Assembly (NCBI RefSeq): GCF_900009135.1
Contig: NZ_LT797701.1
Coordinates: 472,524 to 536,523, forward strand
Origin: Planktothrix sp. PCC 11201
GTDB lineage: Bacteria; Cyanobacteriota; Cyanobacteriia; Cyanobacteriales; Microcoleaceae
Direction: 5' to 3'
DNA length: 64,000 nucleotides
Shown here: positions 17,972-26,703 of the stretch, piece by piece
Position numbering within the stretch: the stretch's first letter is position 1
How the letters are laid out: the number at the start of each line of letters is the position of its first letter
Made by a program: the position numbers and the translations under genes
The notes under the pieces: generated by a model
The model's database searches: none
Seen by the model: the letters and a program-made list of their open reading frames with translations, nothing else
Told to the model about the DNA's origin: nothing

Positions 17972-19735
17972 ATGAACTTAGACGAGAACTCTCATTTTGC
18001 AAGTTCGACTTCGGCTGACCCGATCTGGCAGAACTTGGGTGCTGATTTGGTTTTTATTCAAAATGCCACGGGTGATTATTTATCATTTCATTGGCAACGA
18101 GATGATCGCTATTCTTTACCTGTGGATACCATTGTCGGATCGTCTATGGGAGAATACTTTAAACCTGTTATCCTTTCTCCCTATCAGGAGCGAATCACCC
18201 GGGTGTTAACCAGTTTAATTCCTGAGAGATTTATTTATTCATTTGCTTATGAAGATCAATATATTCCATTAGAACTGACAATGACTCCCGTTTTAGTCTC
18301 TAATGGAAAACCAGATAGAGTATTGGTTATGGGCTGTGTTCTGGAACAACCCGAAGAAAATTTAGACCTGAGTATGTCGGAGATTGTTGCCTATCGTTCC
18401 CTTCCTTCCAATTTGGAAATCCCCCAAAAAATGCTGATCCAAATTGCTGGAACGATGTGTCGCGCAGTTTCTCCCAGTTCCCATATTTATCAAAGGTTAT
18501 TAAGTCAAATTGCCCAAAAAATTCGTCGAACCTTAGATTTAAAGCAAATTTGGCAACAAACGGTTAATAGTTTAGGGCAGGTTTTAGGGGTAAGTCGTTG
18601 TATTTTATGTCCCTATCGAGTTGAAAAAGAGGATAATTGGAGTTTAAAACAAACCCAGGTGGTGGCTGAATATCGCCGATCAGAATTTCCTATGATGTTG
18701 GGTTTGGATTTAGCCATTGCCAATGAGTTGGGTTGGACGCAGGCTTTAGCGACCTTAGAACCAGTGGTGGTCGAACGCACCTCCCCGGATCAAGACCCCT
18801 ATAAACGCTATTCTATTTTAGTCATCGCCACGTCCTATCAAGATCAGCCCAATGGGATTATTAGTTTGCAACAGTGCGATCGCTTTCGACAATGGATATC
18901 GGCTGAAGTGGAATTTATCCGAGAATTAGCCACCCATGTCGGAACTGCTATTGCCCATGCTACCCTCTATCAAGAACTAGAAGAAGCTCGCATGGAGGCG
19001 GTGGCTCTTTCTCGGTTAAAAAGTGAATTTCTGGCGAATACTTCCCATGAATTACGCACGCCTTTAAATGGAATTATTGGGTTTTTAAAGTTAGTTTTAG
19101 ATGGGATGGTGGATGATCCCGAAGAAGAAGAAGAATTTATTCAAGAAGCCCATCGAGCCGCTTTACACTTACTAAACTTGATTAATGATGTTTTAGATAT
19201 TGCTAAAATTGAAGCTGGGAGAATGGAGATTGACTTAGCTTTAATTAAGGTAAATGAACTTTTAGATGAAGTTGAACATTTTACCCGCGCGCAAATTCAA
19301 GAAAAAGGATTGACTTTTACCATCCAAAAAGCAGCTTATGACGATGAAGTCATTGTCTATGGAAATTATCAACGGTTACTACAGGTAATGTTGAATTTAG
19401 TTGGAAATGCAATTAAATTTACCCATGAAGGGGGAATTAATATTAGTTTGGGAATTCTTAAACAAACTTTTGTATTTCAAAATCAAGAGTTTCCAGGAGT
19501 GGTGGAATTTCGGGTGGCGGATACCGGAATTGGGGTTCCGATTGAAAAACAAGATCGACTATTTAAAGCCTTTTCTCAGGTGGACGGGGGCTATACTCGT
19601 CAATATGGGGGAACGGGTTTAGGATTAGTAATTTCCCAAAAATTAGTCCAAACCATGGGAGGAACGATTAAGTTTTATAGCCTTGGGGAAGGATTAGGAT
19701 CAACGGTTACATTTACAGTTCCTTTGTATCAATAA
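17972..19735 (+). CDS. Sensor histidine kinase (PAS-like, GAF, HisKA, HATPase)
   Basis: This 587-aa protein has a PAS-like N-terminus (about 15-130), a GAF domain (about 185-340), a HisKA domain with phosphoacceptor H in SEFLANTSHELRTPLNG, and an ATPase domain with N-box MLNLVGNAIKFT, G1 DTGIGVP, F-box LFKAFSQVD and G2 GGTGLGL. No transmembrane segment is seen, so it should be cytoplasmic. No response regulator is adjacent. The TnpB element ends about 34 bp upstream and no clear ribosome-binding site precedes the ATG, so the original promoter may have been displaced. Confidence 0.93.
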   Translation: MNLDENSHFASSTSADPIWQNLGADLVFIQNATGDYLSFHWQRDDRYSLPVDTIVGSSMGEYFKPVILSPYQERITRVLTSLIPERFIYSFAYEDQYIPLELTMTPVLVSNGKPDRVLVMGCVLEQPEENLDLSMSEIVAYRSLPSNLEIPQKMLIQIAGTMCRAVSPSSHIYQRLLSQIAQKIRRTLDLKQIWQQTVNSLGQVLGVSRCILCPYRVEKEDNWSLKQTQVVAEYRRSEFPMMLGLDLAIANELGWTQALATLEPVVVERTSPDQDPYKRYSILVIATSYQDQPNGIISLQQCDRFRQWISAEVEFIRELATHVGTAIAHATLYQELEEARMEAVALSRLKSEFLANTSHELRTPLNGIIGFLKLVLDGMVDDPEEEEEFIQEAHRAALHLLNLINDVLDIAKIEAGRMEIDLALIKVNELLDEVEHFTRAQIQEKGLTFTIQKAAYDDEVIVYGNYQRLLQVMLNLVGNAIKFTHEGGINISLGILKQTFVFQNQEFPGVVEFRVADTGIGVPIEKQDRLFKAFSQVDGGYTRQYGGTGLGLVISQKLVQTMGGTIKFYSLGEGLGSTVTFTVPLYQ

Positions 19736-20065
19736 CCCCCGTATCATAGCATTTAAACCACGATAATATGGACAAATATAGACATTTGCGCTATAATTAT
19801 CAAGCCCCATCTCCGTAGTTCCGGGCCATTCAGATCCAGAGATTCCCTTAAACGGGGGGATTTGTCCAAACAAAATCGATCAGGGTATGGGAGAATTCTG
19901 TGCCAGGGGTTGTAAACTGTTTCCCCCAGGTCGGTTGGGCGGTTGTTGCTCTCATAACAATCACAGTCAATCAAATTAGATAAAAACTTTAGTTGCACCC
20001 CGAATAATTGTCGCCGAATTTGCTAGAATCTACAGGATTGTCCTGATTATATTTTGTAATTATCC
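19736..20065. other. Intergenic region, no recognised gene
   Basis: This 330-bp gap lies between the histidine kinase and the DprA-like gene. It contains GC-rich stretches (CCCCGTATCATAG, GTTCCGGGCC, TTTCCCCCAGGTCGG) that are unlike a plain spacer. An 81-codon minus-strand frame exists but has no convincing features. A non-coding RNA is possible but not shown. Confidence 0.35.
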
Positions 20066-20569
20066 TTGAACCAATCTATCAATCTGCCGAAAGTAGATGA
20101 CTTTTTAGAAGAATTGGCAGCCATTCAACAAACTGGCTCCAAGCGTGTTGCCTTGTTGGGTTCCCGCCATATTCCCCTAACCCATCAAAACTTGATTGAG
20201 ATGATGAGTTATGCCTTGGTTTTAGAAGGGAATCATTTGATTACATCGGGTTCAACGGGAACGAACGCGGCGGCCATTCGAGGTGCAATGCGGGCTAACC
20301 CCAACTTGTTGACGGTGATTTTGCCCCAAAGCATGAAACGTCAGCCCAGGGAATCTCGCCAGCAGTTGGAACAGGTGATTCATGTTGTAGAAAATGCCAA
20401 GGGCGATGATTTATCCCTAGCCGAAGCCAGTGGGTTGTGCAACCAAGAGATTATTTCTCGGTGCCAACAGTTAATCTGTTTTGCCTACCATGATAGTGTC
20501 ACCCTCCTAAGTACCTGCGAGGAAGCTGAAAATCAGCGCAAAATTGTGACTCTATTCTATTTGGATTAG
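20066..20569 (+). CDS. DprA/LOG-type Rossmann protein
   Basis: This 167-aa protein resembles the Rossmann core of DprA (DNA recombination-mediator protein A) and LOG-type proteins: KRVALLGSRHIPLTHQN near the N-terminus and LITSGSTGTNAAAIRGA in the middle, matching the family SGxAxGxD-like loop region. It is shorter than full DprA and lacks the SAM and winged-helix ends. The start is TTG. It may bind single-stranded DNA or a nucleotide; the precise role is unknown. The yajQ gene follows on the same strand. Confidence 0.75.
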   Translation: MNQSINLPKVDDFLEELAAIQQTGSKRVALLGSRHIPLTHQNLIEMMSYALVLEGNHLITSGSTGTNAAAIRGAMRANPNLLTVILPQSMKRQPRESRQQLEQVIHVVENAKGDDLSLAEASGLCNQEIISRCQQLICFAYHDSVTLLSTCEEAENQRKIVTLFYLD

Positions 20570-20599
20570 CCGTTAATACCCATGTTGAATCGGTCACTC

Positions 20600-20628
20600 G
20601 TACAGACGCGCTCTTGGCACGTCTCTAC
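20600..20628. repeat. Dispersed palindrome, AGAGACG...CGTCTCT family (inverted)
   Basis: GTACAGACGCGCTCTTGGCACGTCTCTAC is an inverted, diverged copy of the palindrome at 16515-16538. It lies between the DprA-like gene and yajQ. Confidence 0.6.
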
Positions 20629-20664
20629 GCTGATAGATTTTTTATTAAATAATTGCAATTGACT

Positions 20665-21156
20665 ATGGCTTCTACTTATTCATTTGATATTGTTAGTGAT
20701 TTTGACCGACAGGAATTAGTCAATGCTGTTGATCAAACCGAACGGGAAATTAAAAGCCGTTATGATTTGAAAGATACTAAGACTACCTTGGAATTAGGGG
20801 AAACGGCGATTATTGTTAATACCGATAGCGAGTTTACCCTAGATGCTATTCATACGATTTTGCAAACTAAATCGGCTAAACGTAATCTTTCTTTAAAGAT
20901 TTTTGATTATGGAAAAGTGGAATCTGCGAGTGGGAATCGAGTTAGACAGGAAATTAAACTCAGAAAGGGTTTAACTCAAGAAGTATCAAAACAAATCACT
21001 AAATTGATTAAGGATGAATTTAAAAAATTACAAGCCTCTATTCAGGGAGATTCGGTTAGGATTTCAGCTAAATCTAAGGATGACTTACAATTAGTAATTC
21101 AACGTCTGAAAGAAGAAGATTATCCGGCTGCATTGCAGTTTACAAACTATAGGTAA
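20665..21156 (+). CDS. YajQ family nucleotide/c-di-GMP-binding protein
   Basis: This 163-aa protein matches Yaj[22 protein letters not shown] at the start, [12 protein letters not shown] and [13 protein letters not shown] typical of its two ferredoxin-like halves. Some YajQ homologues bind cyclic di-GMP; here only the fold is supported. I chose the ATG at 20665 rather than the TTG at 20653 because the family begins with M-(A/P)-S-x-(S/Y)-(S/F)-F-D-(V/I)-V-S. Confidence 0.92.
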   Translation: MASTYSFDIVSDFDRQELVNAVDQTEREIKSRYDLKDTKTTLELGETAIIVNTDSEFTLDAIHTILQTKSAKRNLSLKIFDYGKVESASGNRVRQEIKLRKGLTQEVSKQITKLIKDEFKKLQASIQGDSVRISAKSKDDLQLVIQRLKEEDYPAALQFTNYR

Positions 21157-21232
21157 CACAAAAGCCACTCTCCCTTAAATCAAAATCAACACTCATCCGC
21201 ATTTATCTGCGGATATTCGCCCCCATCATTGG

Positions 21233-21634
21233 TTACAATTCCAAAGTAATTAATTGGGCAATTTCTTCGGTTTGAAAACCTAAAGCCGTTGGTTTTTGTG
21301 CTTCGGGAATTATCTGCACATCATAGAGTTCTGTGACTATTCCTTCTAAACGCAACCAGTGAACAATTGCCCCAGTATTAAGATCAATTACCATCATACC
21401 ACAACGCGGTTCGGCATCTTTTTTGGTGAGTAATTCATCTAATTCTAAACCTCCAAATGTTTTGTCATTTCCTCTGGGTTTGGAAAGTCCGACTATGGCC
21501 CAATTTTGCCAAAATGCTAGTCCTCGTAAATAGCCTGGACAAAAGGCGATCGCTTCAAATTTCCCTGTGTCTAAATCCACATATCCTAATTCTCCCCGCC
21601 CCGAATAGATAATGACACTCTCTATGGCGGTCAA
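21233..21634 (-). pseudogene. C-terminal remnant of a TIGR03032-type protein
   Basis: The 133-aa frame matches the C-terminal third of TIGR03032 proteins: GELGYVDLDTGKFEAIAFCPGYLRG, NWAIVGLSKPR, RCGMMVIDLNTGAIVHWLR and ELYDVQIIP. Family members are usually over 300 aa, so about 200 N-terminal residues are missing. The frame opens at MTAIESVIIYSG with no ribosome-binding site, and upstream DNA (21635-21800) shows no continuation. A palindromic repeat lies at 21768-21795. It is probably a decaying fragment, though a short expressed protein is not excluded. Confidence 0.7.
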
Positions 21635-21767
21635 GCCAATGACCTTGTAGATGGAAATGAGGGCAATGATAAGCTGTCACGCACTTAATTTTTTTGCCCA
21701 CAAGCCTTGCTAGAAGGACTCTAGGCTACAAAATATTCAATTTTGTTTTCGGATAACAGTCATTAAT

Positions 21768-21795
21768 GTAGAGACGTGCCACGGCGCGTCTCTCT
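21768..21795. repeat. Dispersed palindrome, AGAGACG...CGTCTCT family
   Basis: GTAGAGACGTGCCACGGCGCGTCTCTCT differs by few bases from the copy at 16513-16540. It lies between the TIGR03032 remnant and the nuclease-like gene. Confidence 0.7.
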
Positions 21796-21833
21796 AACTC
21801 TCGATAATTTTTGGCCTTGGTGGGTTTACTCCT

Positions 21834-23000
21834 TCAGGCTTTAATAATCGAAATCACCCAATCAAAGGTTTTTAGGACTTGTTGTAATACGGTTTGATCT
21901 TCTAAATTAGATAACTGTAATGTTGGCTCTCGATATTCCGTAGGTTCTAAAGGGAGAGATAAACCAATCGCACTCAATTTATTTCGGAGTTCTAACCATT
22001 TTTCCCGTTGGTCAAAAGGAGGTTGAGAACCATATTTATTAGAAGAAATTTCTAAACGTCCTGAAATATCAACGGTAAATAACTTTAACTGTTTTCGACC
22101 TTTTTCTTTCTGTTGTAATAAAGCCGTAAACCCACCATAAACATCTCCCGTTCCCCACTGTATAATAACCTCTGGTTCCTGAAGTTTTACCCAGTTATGG
22201 ATTTCTTGAGCTATTTGTGTTTCATCCTCTCCCCGACGCAGTTGGAGTTCTTCAAAAAAGGAAACTTCATCCCAACGACGGCGTTCTCCCGTCGCACTAG
22301 ATTTTTTTTGTTGGGCTTCCGCCGTCTGACCAATTAACCGAGGAACTAAGGTTTTTAAGCCATCTTGACTGACATATTGTTTAATTTCTAAAGCCAAAAC
22401 CTCGACTAAATCCGTTTGTTTATTCAGAAATTCTACCACCCGTCTTAAGGAACTATTAATATCATCTGCAACAAAGACTAAACGCAGTTTTCCCGCTTGC
22501 AGATTAGTTTTAACTTTTTGCCAAAATCCATCTTCACTCAGATCCGAGCCCAGAAATTCTTCAAACACTTGTTCAGGATCTCGACCTTGATCTCGACAAT
22601 TGGCTTCAAATTGAGAAATAATTGATTCCATCGGCCAATATAATCCTAAATTTGCCGCATTATCTAACATCTGACCAATCATTTTTTGTCGAGTTTCCAC
22701 ATTGCGGCTGCGTTTAACTGTGACCAGTGTAGGAATAGAATTTTGATCCAAAAATAAATGATCGATTGACCAGCGACTCCCATTATCTTCCTCAGCTGGA
22801 AGGGTTACGTCCCGGGAAATTAATAACCACCGTCGTGCAGACGTACCATGGCGCGTATGTACTTGCTCCATTCCATCCCCGGCTAAAAGATTGGGATAAG
22901 TCTCTAATAATTCCTGTATTTGGTCTTCAGAATCGTAGGGCTGTTCCATCATTTCAACTAGCCGATCATCATCCTGAATGAGATAAATCCCTCCACCCAT
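21834..23000 (-). CDS. PD-(D/E)XK nuclease-like protein with in-frame repeat insertion
   Basis: This 388-aa protein looks like a restriction-endonuclease-fold protein: WSIDHLFLDQ (D80) then PTLVTVKRS (K96). In related proteins I recall the second motif as LVEVKRS; here the acidic residue is Thr94, which would weaken or abolish catalysis. Residues 47-55 (VHTRHGTSA) are encoded by a copy of the dispersed palindrome at 22835-22862 inserted in frame, just before RRWLLISRD. The C-terminal half is helical with no known domain. No signal peptide. Function unknown. Confidence 0.75.
   Translation of the reverse strand: MGGGIYLIQDDDRLVEMMEQPYDSEDQIQELLETYPNLLAGDGMEQVHTRHGTSARRWLLISRDVTLPAEEDNGSRWSIDHLFLDQNSIPTLVTVKRSRNVETRQKMIGQMLDNAANLGLYWPMESIISQFEANCRDQGRDPEQVFEEFLGSDLSEDGFWQKVKTNLQAGKLRLVFVADDINSSLRRVVEFLNKQTDLVEVLALEIKQYVSQDGLKTLVPRLIGQTAEAQQKKSSATGERRRWDEVSFFEELQLRRGEDETQIAQEIHNWVKLQEPEVIIQWGTGDVYGGFTALLQQKEKGRKQLKLFTVDISGRLEISSNKYGSQPPFDQREKWLELRNKLSAIGLSLPLEPTEYREPTLQLSNLEDQTVLQQVLKTFDWVISIIKA
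22835..22862. repeat. Dispersed palindrome inside a coding region
   Basis: GTGCAGACGTACCATGGCGCGTATGTAC is a diverged member of the AGAGACG...CGTCTCT palindrome family (16515, 20600, 21768). It encodes residues 47-55 of the nuclease-like protein without breaking its frame. Confidence 0.65.
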
Positions 23001-23043
23001 ATTATTTACCTGTTTAATTCCTAGATTCGGTGATTTCTAATGG

Positions 23044-23892
23044 TTATTGATAATTTCCCGTAAACACCCGTTCTGCTGGCCCGGTCATATACAAATGTTG
23101 ATCTTGATTCGACCATTCAATCTCCAGACAACCTCCGGGTAGTTCCACTGTAACAACAAAATCGCAATTTCCCGTTAAAATTCCGGCAACAACAGAAGCA
23201 CAAGCTCCAGTTCCACAGGCTAGAGTTGCACCAGCACCCCGTTCCCATACCCGCATTTTGAGATAATTGCGGTTAATCACTTGAATAAATTCCGTATTGG
23301 TGCGTTCAGGGAAAACGGCATGATGCTCAAATAAGGGGCCGATTTCTGCGAGTTTAATTTCCTCAACATCCTCTACAAAGGTAATACAATGGGGGTTTCC
23401 CATACTCACACAGGTGACATTCCAAGATTGTCCGGCCACCAATAGGGGAACATCAACCACTTTCTCATCGGTGGCGGCGAGGGTGGTAGGAATTTCCTGG
23501 GCTAAAAGTCGCGGAACTCCCATATCCACTTTAACTTGGCCGTTGGCTTGTAATACCGGAGTAATCACACCCGCTAAGGTATGGATTTTGTAGCTTACGG
23601 GGGATGTAATTTGATCGCGGTTTTCCAGTTCAGCGATAAATTTAGCCAGACAGCGAATTCCGTTTCCACACATCTGAGGTTCCGAACCATCGGAGTTGAA
23701 AATTCGCATGGTATAGTCAGTGTTGGAGGTTCCTCCGTTCGCGAATATCACGCCGTCAGCACCAATGCCAAAATTGCGATCGCACATTTCTATGGCCTGT
23801 TCTGGGGTGATTAGGGGTTCTGACTGATGACGATTATCAATCAGAATGAAATCATTCCCTAAACCGTGATATTTCGTAAATGCAATGGTCAT
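23044..23892 (-). CDS. dapF: Diaminopimelate epimerase
   Basis: This 282-aa enzyme interconverts LL- and meso-diaminopimelate for lysine and peptidoglycan synthesis. Both catalytic cysteines are visible: C in [10 protein letters not shown] and C in TLACGTGAC. The start at 23892 ([15 protein letters not shown]) is chosen over the longer frame to 23949 because GGAGGAATTC precedes that ATG and the family starts at FTKxxGxGNDF. It is divergent from hfq, an arrangement common in cyanobacteria. Confidence 0.96.
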   Translation of the reverse strand: MTIAFTKYHGLGNDFILIDNRHQSEPLITPEQAIEMCDRNFGIGADGVIFANGGTSNTDYTMRIFNSDGSEPQMCGNGIRCLAKFIAELENRDQITSPVSYKIHTLAGVITPVLQANGQVKVDMGVPRLLAQEIPTTLAATDEKVVDVPLLVAGQSWNVTCVSMGNPHCITFVEDVEEIKLAEIGPLFEHHAVFPERTNTEFIQVINRNYLKMRVWERGAGATLACGTGACASVVAGILTGNCDFVVTVELPGGCLEIEWSNQDQHLYMTGPAERVFTGNYQ

Positions 23893-24014
23893 GAATTCCT
23901 CCACTTTTATCGTTAGGGTGATTTGGGCGTTTGGGCGAGAGTGAATCAAAAAGTTGAAAATCCCTCACACCTTATCTATTATCGTTTTAATGTTGAATTA
24001 AAAACAACTCTATT

Positions 24015-24224
24015 ATGTCTGAATTTAATACCGATTTACCCAGTATTCGCAAAGTTCAAGGGTATACCAAGGATAAAAACTTAGTGGAAGTTAAACTGCT
24101 AACGAATGATCTTCTCGTAGGAACGATTATCTGGCAAGATCCCAACTGTATTTGTTTACAAGACCCAAACAACCTACAAATATTGGTTTGGCGACATTCG
24201 ATTGCTTTTATCCGTCCCAAATAG
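24015..24224 (+). CDS. hfq: RNA-binding protein Hfq, cyanobacterial type
   Basis: This 69-aa protein is the cyanobacterial form of Hfq, an Sm-fold hexamer: PSIRKVQGYTKDKNLVEVKLLTNDLLVGTI contains the Sm1 motif and NLQILVWRHSIAFIRP the Sm2 motif. The cyanobacterial protein lacks the classical KH motif (YKHA) and in Synechocystis is linked to motility through pilus components. It lies divergently from dapF with a 122-bp intergenic region. Confidence 0.92.
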   Translation: MSEFNTDLPSIRKVQGYTKDKNLVEVKLLTNDLLVGTIIWQDPNCICLQDPNNLQILVWRHSIAFIRPK

Positions 24225-24667
24225 GAGACCTGTTCAGCATAACCGTTATACAACGACGGTTTTAGCCAATCCTCCTTCCTGATTGGAGATGCCCCGGTGC
24301 TAAATTGTGGCGTAATTTTCAAAACCCCGTGATCTTACGGAGATTCAAACTCGATAATATTAACAACATCATTCCCCAACTCTGCCCAGATTTCCTATAA
24401 TTTATATATAGGTTTATCCCTCTCTCTATAGGGAATTGGGTCAATGCTTTAAATAAAGACTGATCTCTATAAAGGTTCTGTAAAACTTCCAGGATTTTTT
24501 ATAAAGAGGCGTGACAAACCAATAAAGTTTGCTATTGTAGTTATTAACAGCTTGTATGTAATCACTCTGGTTGCTGAGATGTCCCACTCTAAGGAGACAG
24601 ACAGGGAAACAGAGTTACGAGTTCAGGGTCACAGTAACCAGTAGGATATTCACACACAGGAGTTCCA
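24225..24667. other. Intergenic region and leader of the first PEP-CTERM gene
   Basis: After hfq there are two small hairpins: AACCGT/ACGGTT (24241-24263, followed by TTT) as a weak hfq terminator, and CCAATC/GATTGG (24266-24286). The right half (about 24380-24667) is the promoter and leader of the PEP-CTERM gene and is similar to the leaders of the two later copies. No other gene is seen. Confidence 0.5.
24565..24638 (+). promoter_or_regulatory. Putative structured 5' leader of the PEP-CTERM genes, copy 1
   Basis: CTCTG (24565-24569) can pair with CAGAG (24610-24614) and GTTAC (24614-24618) with GTAAC (24634-24638). In copies 2 and 3 the latter stem is GTCAC/GTGAC, a compensatory double change. 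The AGGAG ribosome-binding site lies downstream at about 24657-24662. Confidence 0.45.
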
Positions 24668-25441
24668 ATGAAAACTACATTCTTCACAACCTTAATCTCA
24701 ACCCTAGCTTTAACCGGGATTTGCGCGACCTCGGCCCAAGCGTTTACCTTCACAACCAACTACACCACATCGGATACAACTCAGTGGAAAAGCGACATCT
24801 GGTTAAATTCAGTTAAAATTGAGAATAAAACCTACAGCAATTTCTCCCTGGTCAAAGGTGTTAATATTGTCCAAAACGATACCTGGACAGGTGGCAATAC
24901 AGGCGCAGCCAGTAGCGATAGAGGAGATAATGCTTCAGGGGTTAAGGCAGAAAATCCAACGGCAAGTAATTTAGCAGCCTCTCTGGGCAATTTAAACCTC
25001 AGTAATATTATTGATACCGAAGACAGTGGCAAGTTTACCCTAGACTTGTTCTTTGGTAAACCTGTGGATAATTTCCTGTTTTTTGAACGGGGCAAGAACA
25101 GTCAACTCAGAGTTCAGGCCTTTGATAAAAGTGGTGCTTTGATTGGTGGAGACTCCATTAAACTATATTCATCAGAATGGCAGGGAGCGGGTTATAGCCT
25201 CGATACCACAGAAATCGATGAAGCTCAAATAGTAGGTTCTTTAGGAGTCAGTTTGTTTGATTTAGGAGTGACCGATGCCAAATCTTTTGGTGGTCTACGG
25301 TTAATCAGCAAATCTAGTTATGTGGGCCCTGATTTTAAAGTGGTGGGTCTAAATGTGGCCGTTCCTGAACCCACGACGGTTTTGGGATTAGGTTTAGTCG
25401 GTGCTGCTTTAGCTATGTCTCGTCGCAAAAAAGCTCAATAA
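24668..25441 (+). CDS. PEP-CTERM exosortase-dependent protein, copy 1
   Basis: This 257-aa secreted protein has a signal peptide (1-25, cleavage after SAQA) and a C-terminal sorting signal VPEPTTVLGLGLVGAALAMS followed by RRKK, recognised by exosortase. The mature part is Ser/Thr/Asn-rich beta-type sequence with no cysteines. AGGAG lies 6 nt before the ATG. It is the first of three tandem copies with a 1262-bp period; relative to copy 2 it differs at F6/L, A/K in SGALIGG, and YSLDTTEIDEAQ versus YRLDTTEIDGSQ. A surface or matrix role is likely. Confidence 0.9.
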   Translation: MKTTFFTTLISTLALTGICATSAQAFTFTTNYTTSDTTQWKSDIWLNSVKIENKTYSNFSLVKGVNIVQNDTWTGGNTGAASSDRGDNASGVKAENPTASNLAASLGNLNLSNIIDTEDSGKFTLDLFFGKPVDNFLFFERGKNSQLRVQAFDKSGALIGGDSIKLYSSEWQGAGYSLDTTEIDEAQIVGSLGVSLFDLGVTDAKSFGGLRLISKSSYVGPDFKVVGLNVAVPEPTTVLGLGLVGAALAMSRRKKAQ

Positions 25442-25929
25442 GGCATATCCATTGAAGAAAACCAACATTAGACATCTTTAATTAACTACCGCCCCAGGAA
25501 ACAAAAGTAGGATGGGGCGGGTTAGATTTTATAAAATTTGCCGAGAAAACCCTATCTCCTTGTGGATGGGGCGGTCGGTAGATTATGGGAAGGAATATCA
25601 GAACAGGACTATTTAGCTATTCACTCCAACTCCCCTAAATCAACCCGAATTCCATATAATATACATATAAGAGACCAACCCTATTTTTTTATAGGGATTT
25701 CATCAATTCTTTAAATAAAAGCTGATCTGTATAAAAGTTCTGTAAAACTTTTAGAAATTTTGATCAATACCGATGACGTATCCTACCCATATTGTTATTG
25801 TGTTATCAACGACTTGTATGTAATAACTCTGGTTGCTAAGATGTCCCTTGCTAAAGAGACACTCAGGAAAACAGAGTCACGAGTTCGGGGTCAAAGTGAC
25901 CAGTAGGATATTCACACACAGGAGTTCCA
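25442..25929. repeat. Spacer of the tandem unit, copy between genes 1 and 2
   Basis: This 488-bp spacer contains the terminator of gene 1 (25489-25520) and the promoter/leader of gene 2. As far as I can compare by eye it is identical to the spacer at 26704-27191, which marks a very recent duplication. The leader stem GTCAC/GTGAC is at 25876-25880/25896-25900. Confidence 0.8.
25489..25520 (+). terminator. Terminator of PEP-CTERM gene 1
   Basis: CCGCCCCA (25489-25496) pairs with TGGGGCGG (25513-25520), followed by a T-rich stretch GTTAGATTTT. It lies 48 nt after the stop codon and recurs after each copy. Confidence 0.7.
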
Positions 25930-26703
25930 ATGAAAACCACATTCCTCACAACCTTAATCTCAACCCTAGCTTTAACCGGGATTTGCGCGACCTCGGCCCA
26001 AGCGTTTACCTTCACAACCAACTACACCACATCGGATACAACTCAGTGGAAAAGCGACATCTGGTTAAATTCAGTTAAAATTGAGAATAAAACCTACAGC
26101 AATTTCTCCCTGGTCAAAGGTGTTAATATTGTCCAAAACGATACCTGGACAGGTGGCAATACAGGCGCAGCCAGTAGCGATAGAGGAGATAATGCTTCAG
26201 GGGTTAAGGCAGAAAATCCAACGGCAAGTAATTTAGCAGCCTCTCTGGGCAATTTAAACCTCAGTAATATTATTGATACCGAAGACAGTGGCAAGTTTAC
26301 CCTAGACTTGTTCTTTGGTAAACCTGTGGATAATTTCCTGTTTTTTGAACGGGGCAAGAACAGTCAACTCAGAGTTCAGGCCTTTGATAAAAGTGGTAAG
26401 TTGATTGGTGGAGACTCCATTAAACTATATTCATCAGAATGGCAGGGAGCGGGTTATCGCCTTGATACCACAGAAATCGATGGATCTCAAATAGTAGGTT
26501 CTTTAGGAGTCAGTTTGTTTGATTTAGGAGTGACCGATGCCAAATCTTTTGGTGGTCTACGGTTAATCAGCAAATCTAGTTATGTGGGCCCTGATTTTAA
26601 AGTGGTGGGTCTAAATGTGGCCGTTCCTGAACCCACGACGGTTTTGGGATTAGGTTTAGTCGGTGCTGCTTTAGCTATGTCTCGTCGCAAAAAAGCTCAA
26701 TAA
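25930..26703 (+). CDS. PEP-CTERM exosortase-dependent protein, copy 2
   Basis: This is a 257-aa near-duplicate of the copy at 24668, with the same signal peptide, beta-rich middle part and PEP-CTERM tail. It has SGKLIGG and YRLDTTEIDGSQ where copies 1 and 3 have SGALIGG and YSLDTTEIDEAQ. Otherwise it is nearly the same as copy 1 along the body, while its leader matches copy 3, indicating exchange or successive duplication. The ribosome-binding site AGGAG is conserved. Confidence 0.9.
   Translation: MKTTFLTTLISTLALTGICATSAQAFTFTTNYTTSDTTQWKSDIWLNSVKIENKTYSNFSLVKGVNIVQNDTWTGGNTGAASSDRGDNASGVKAENPTASNLAASLGNLNLSNIIDTEDSGKFTLDLFFGKPVDNFLFFERGKNSQLRVQAFDKSGKLIGGDSIKLYSSEWQGAGYRLDTTEIDGSQIVGSLGVSLFDLGVTDAKSFGGLRLISKSSYVGPDFKVVGLNVAVPEPTTVLGLGLVGAALAMSRRKKAQ

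Noticed and set aside
19753-19998. 81-aa minus-strand ORF
   Set aside because: No ribosome-binding site, no domain and unusual composition; the spacer is better described as non-coding.
24571-24816. ORF overlapping the start of PEP-CTERM copy 1, repeated before copies 2 and 3
   Set aside because: It is kept only because the DNA is duplicated. It covers the structured leader and is out of frame with the signal peptide of the real gene.
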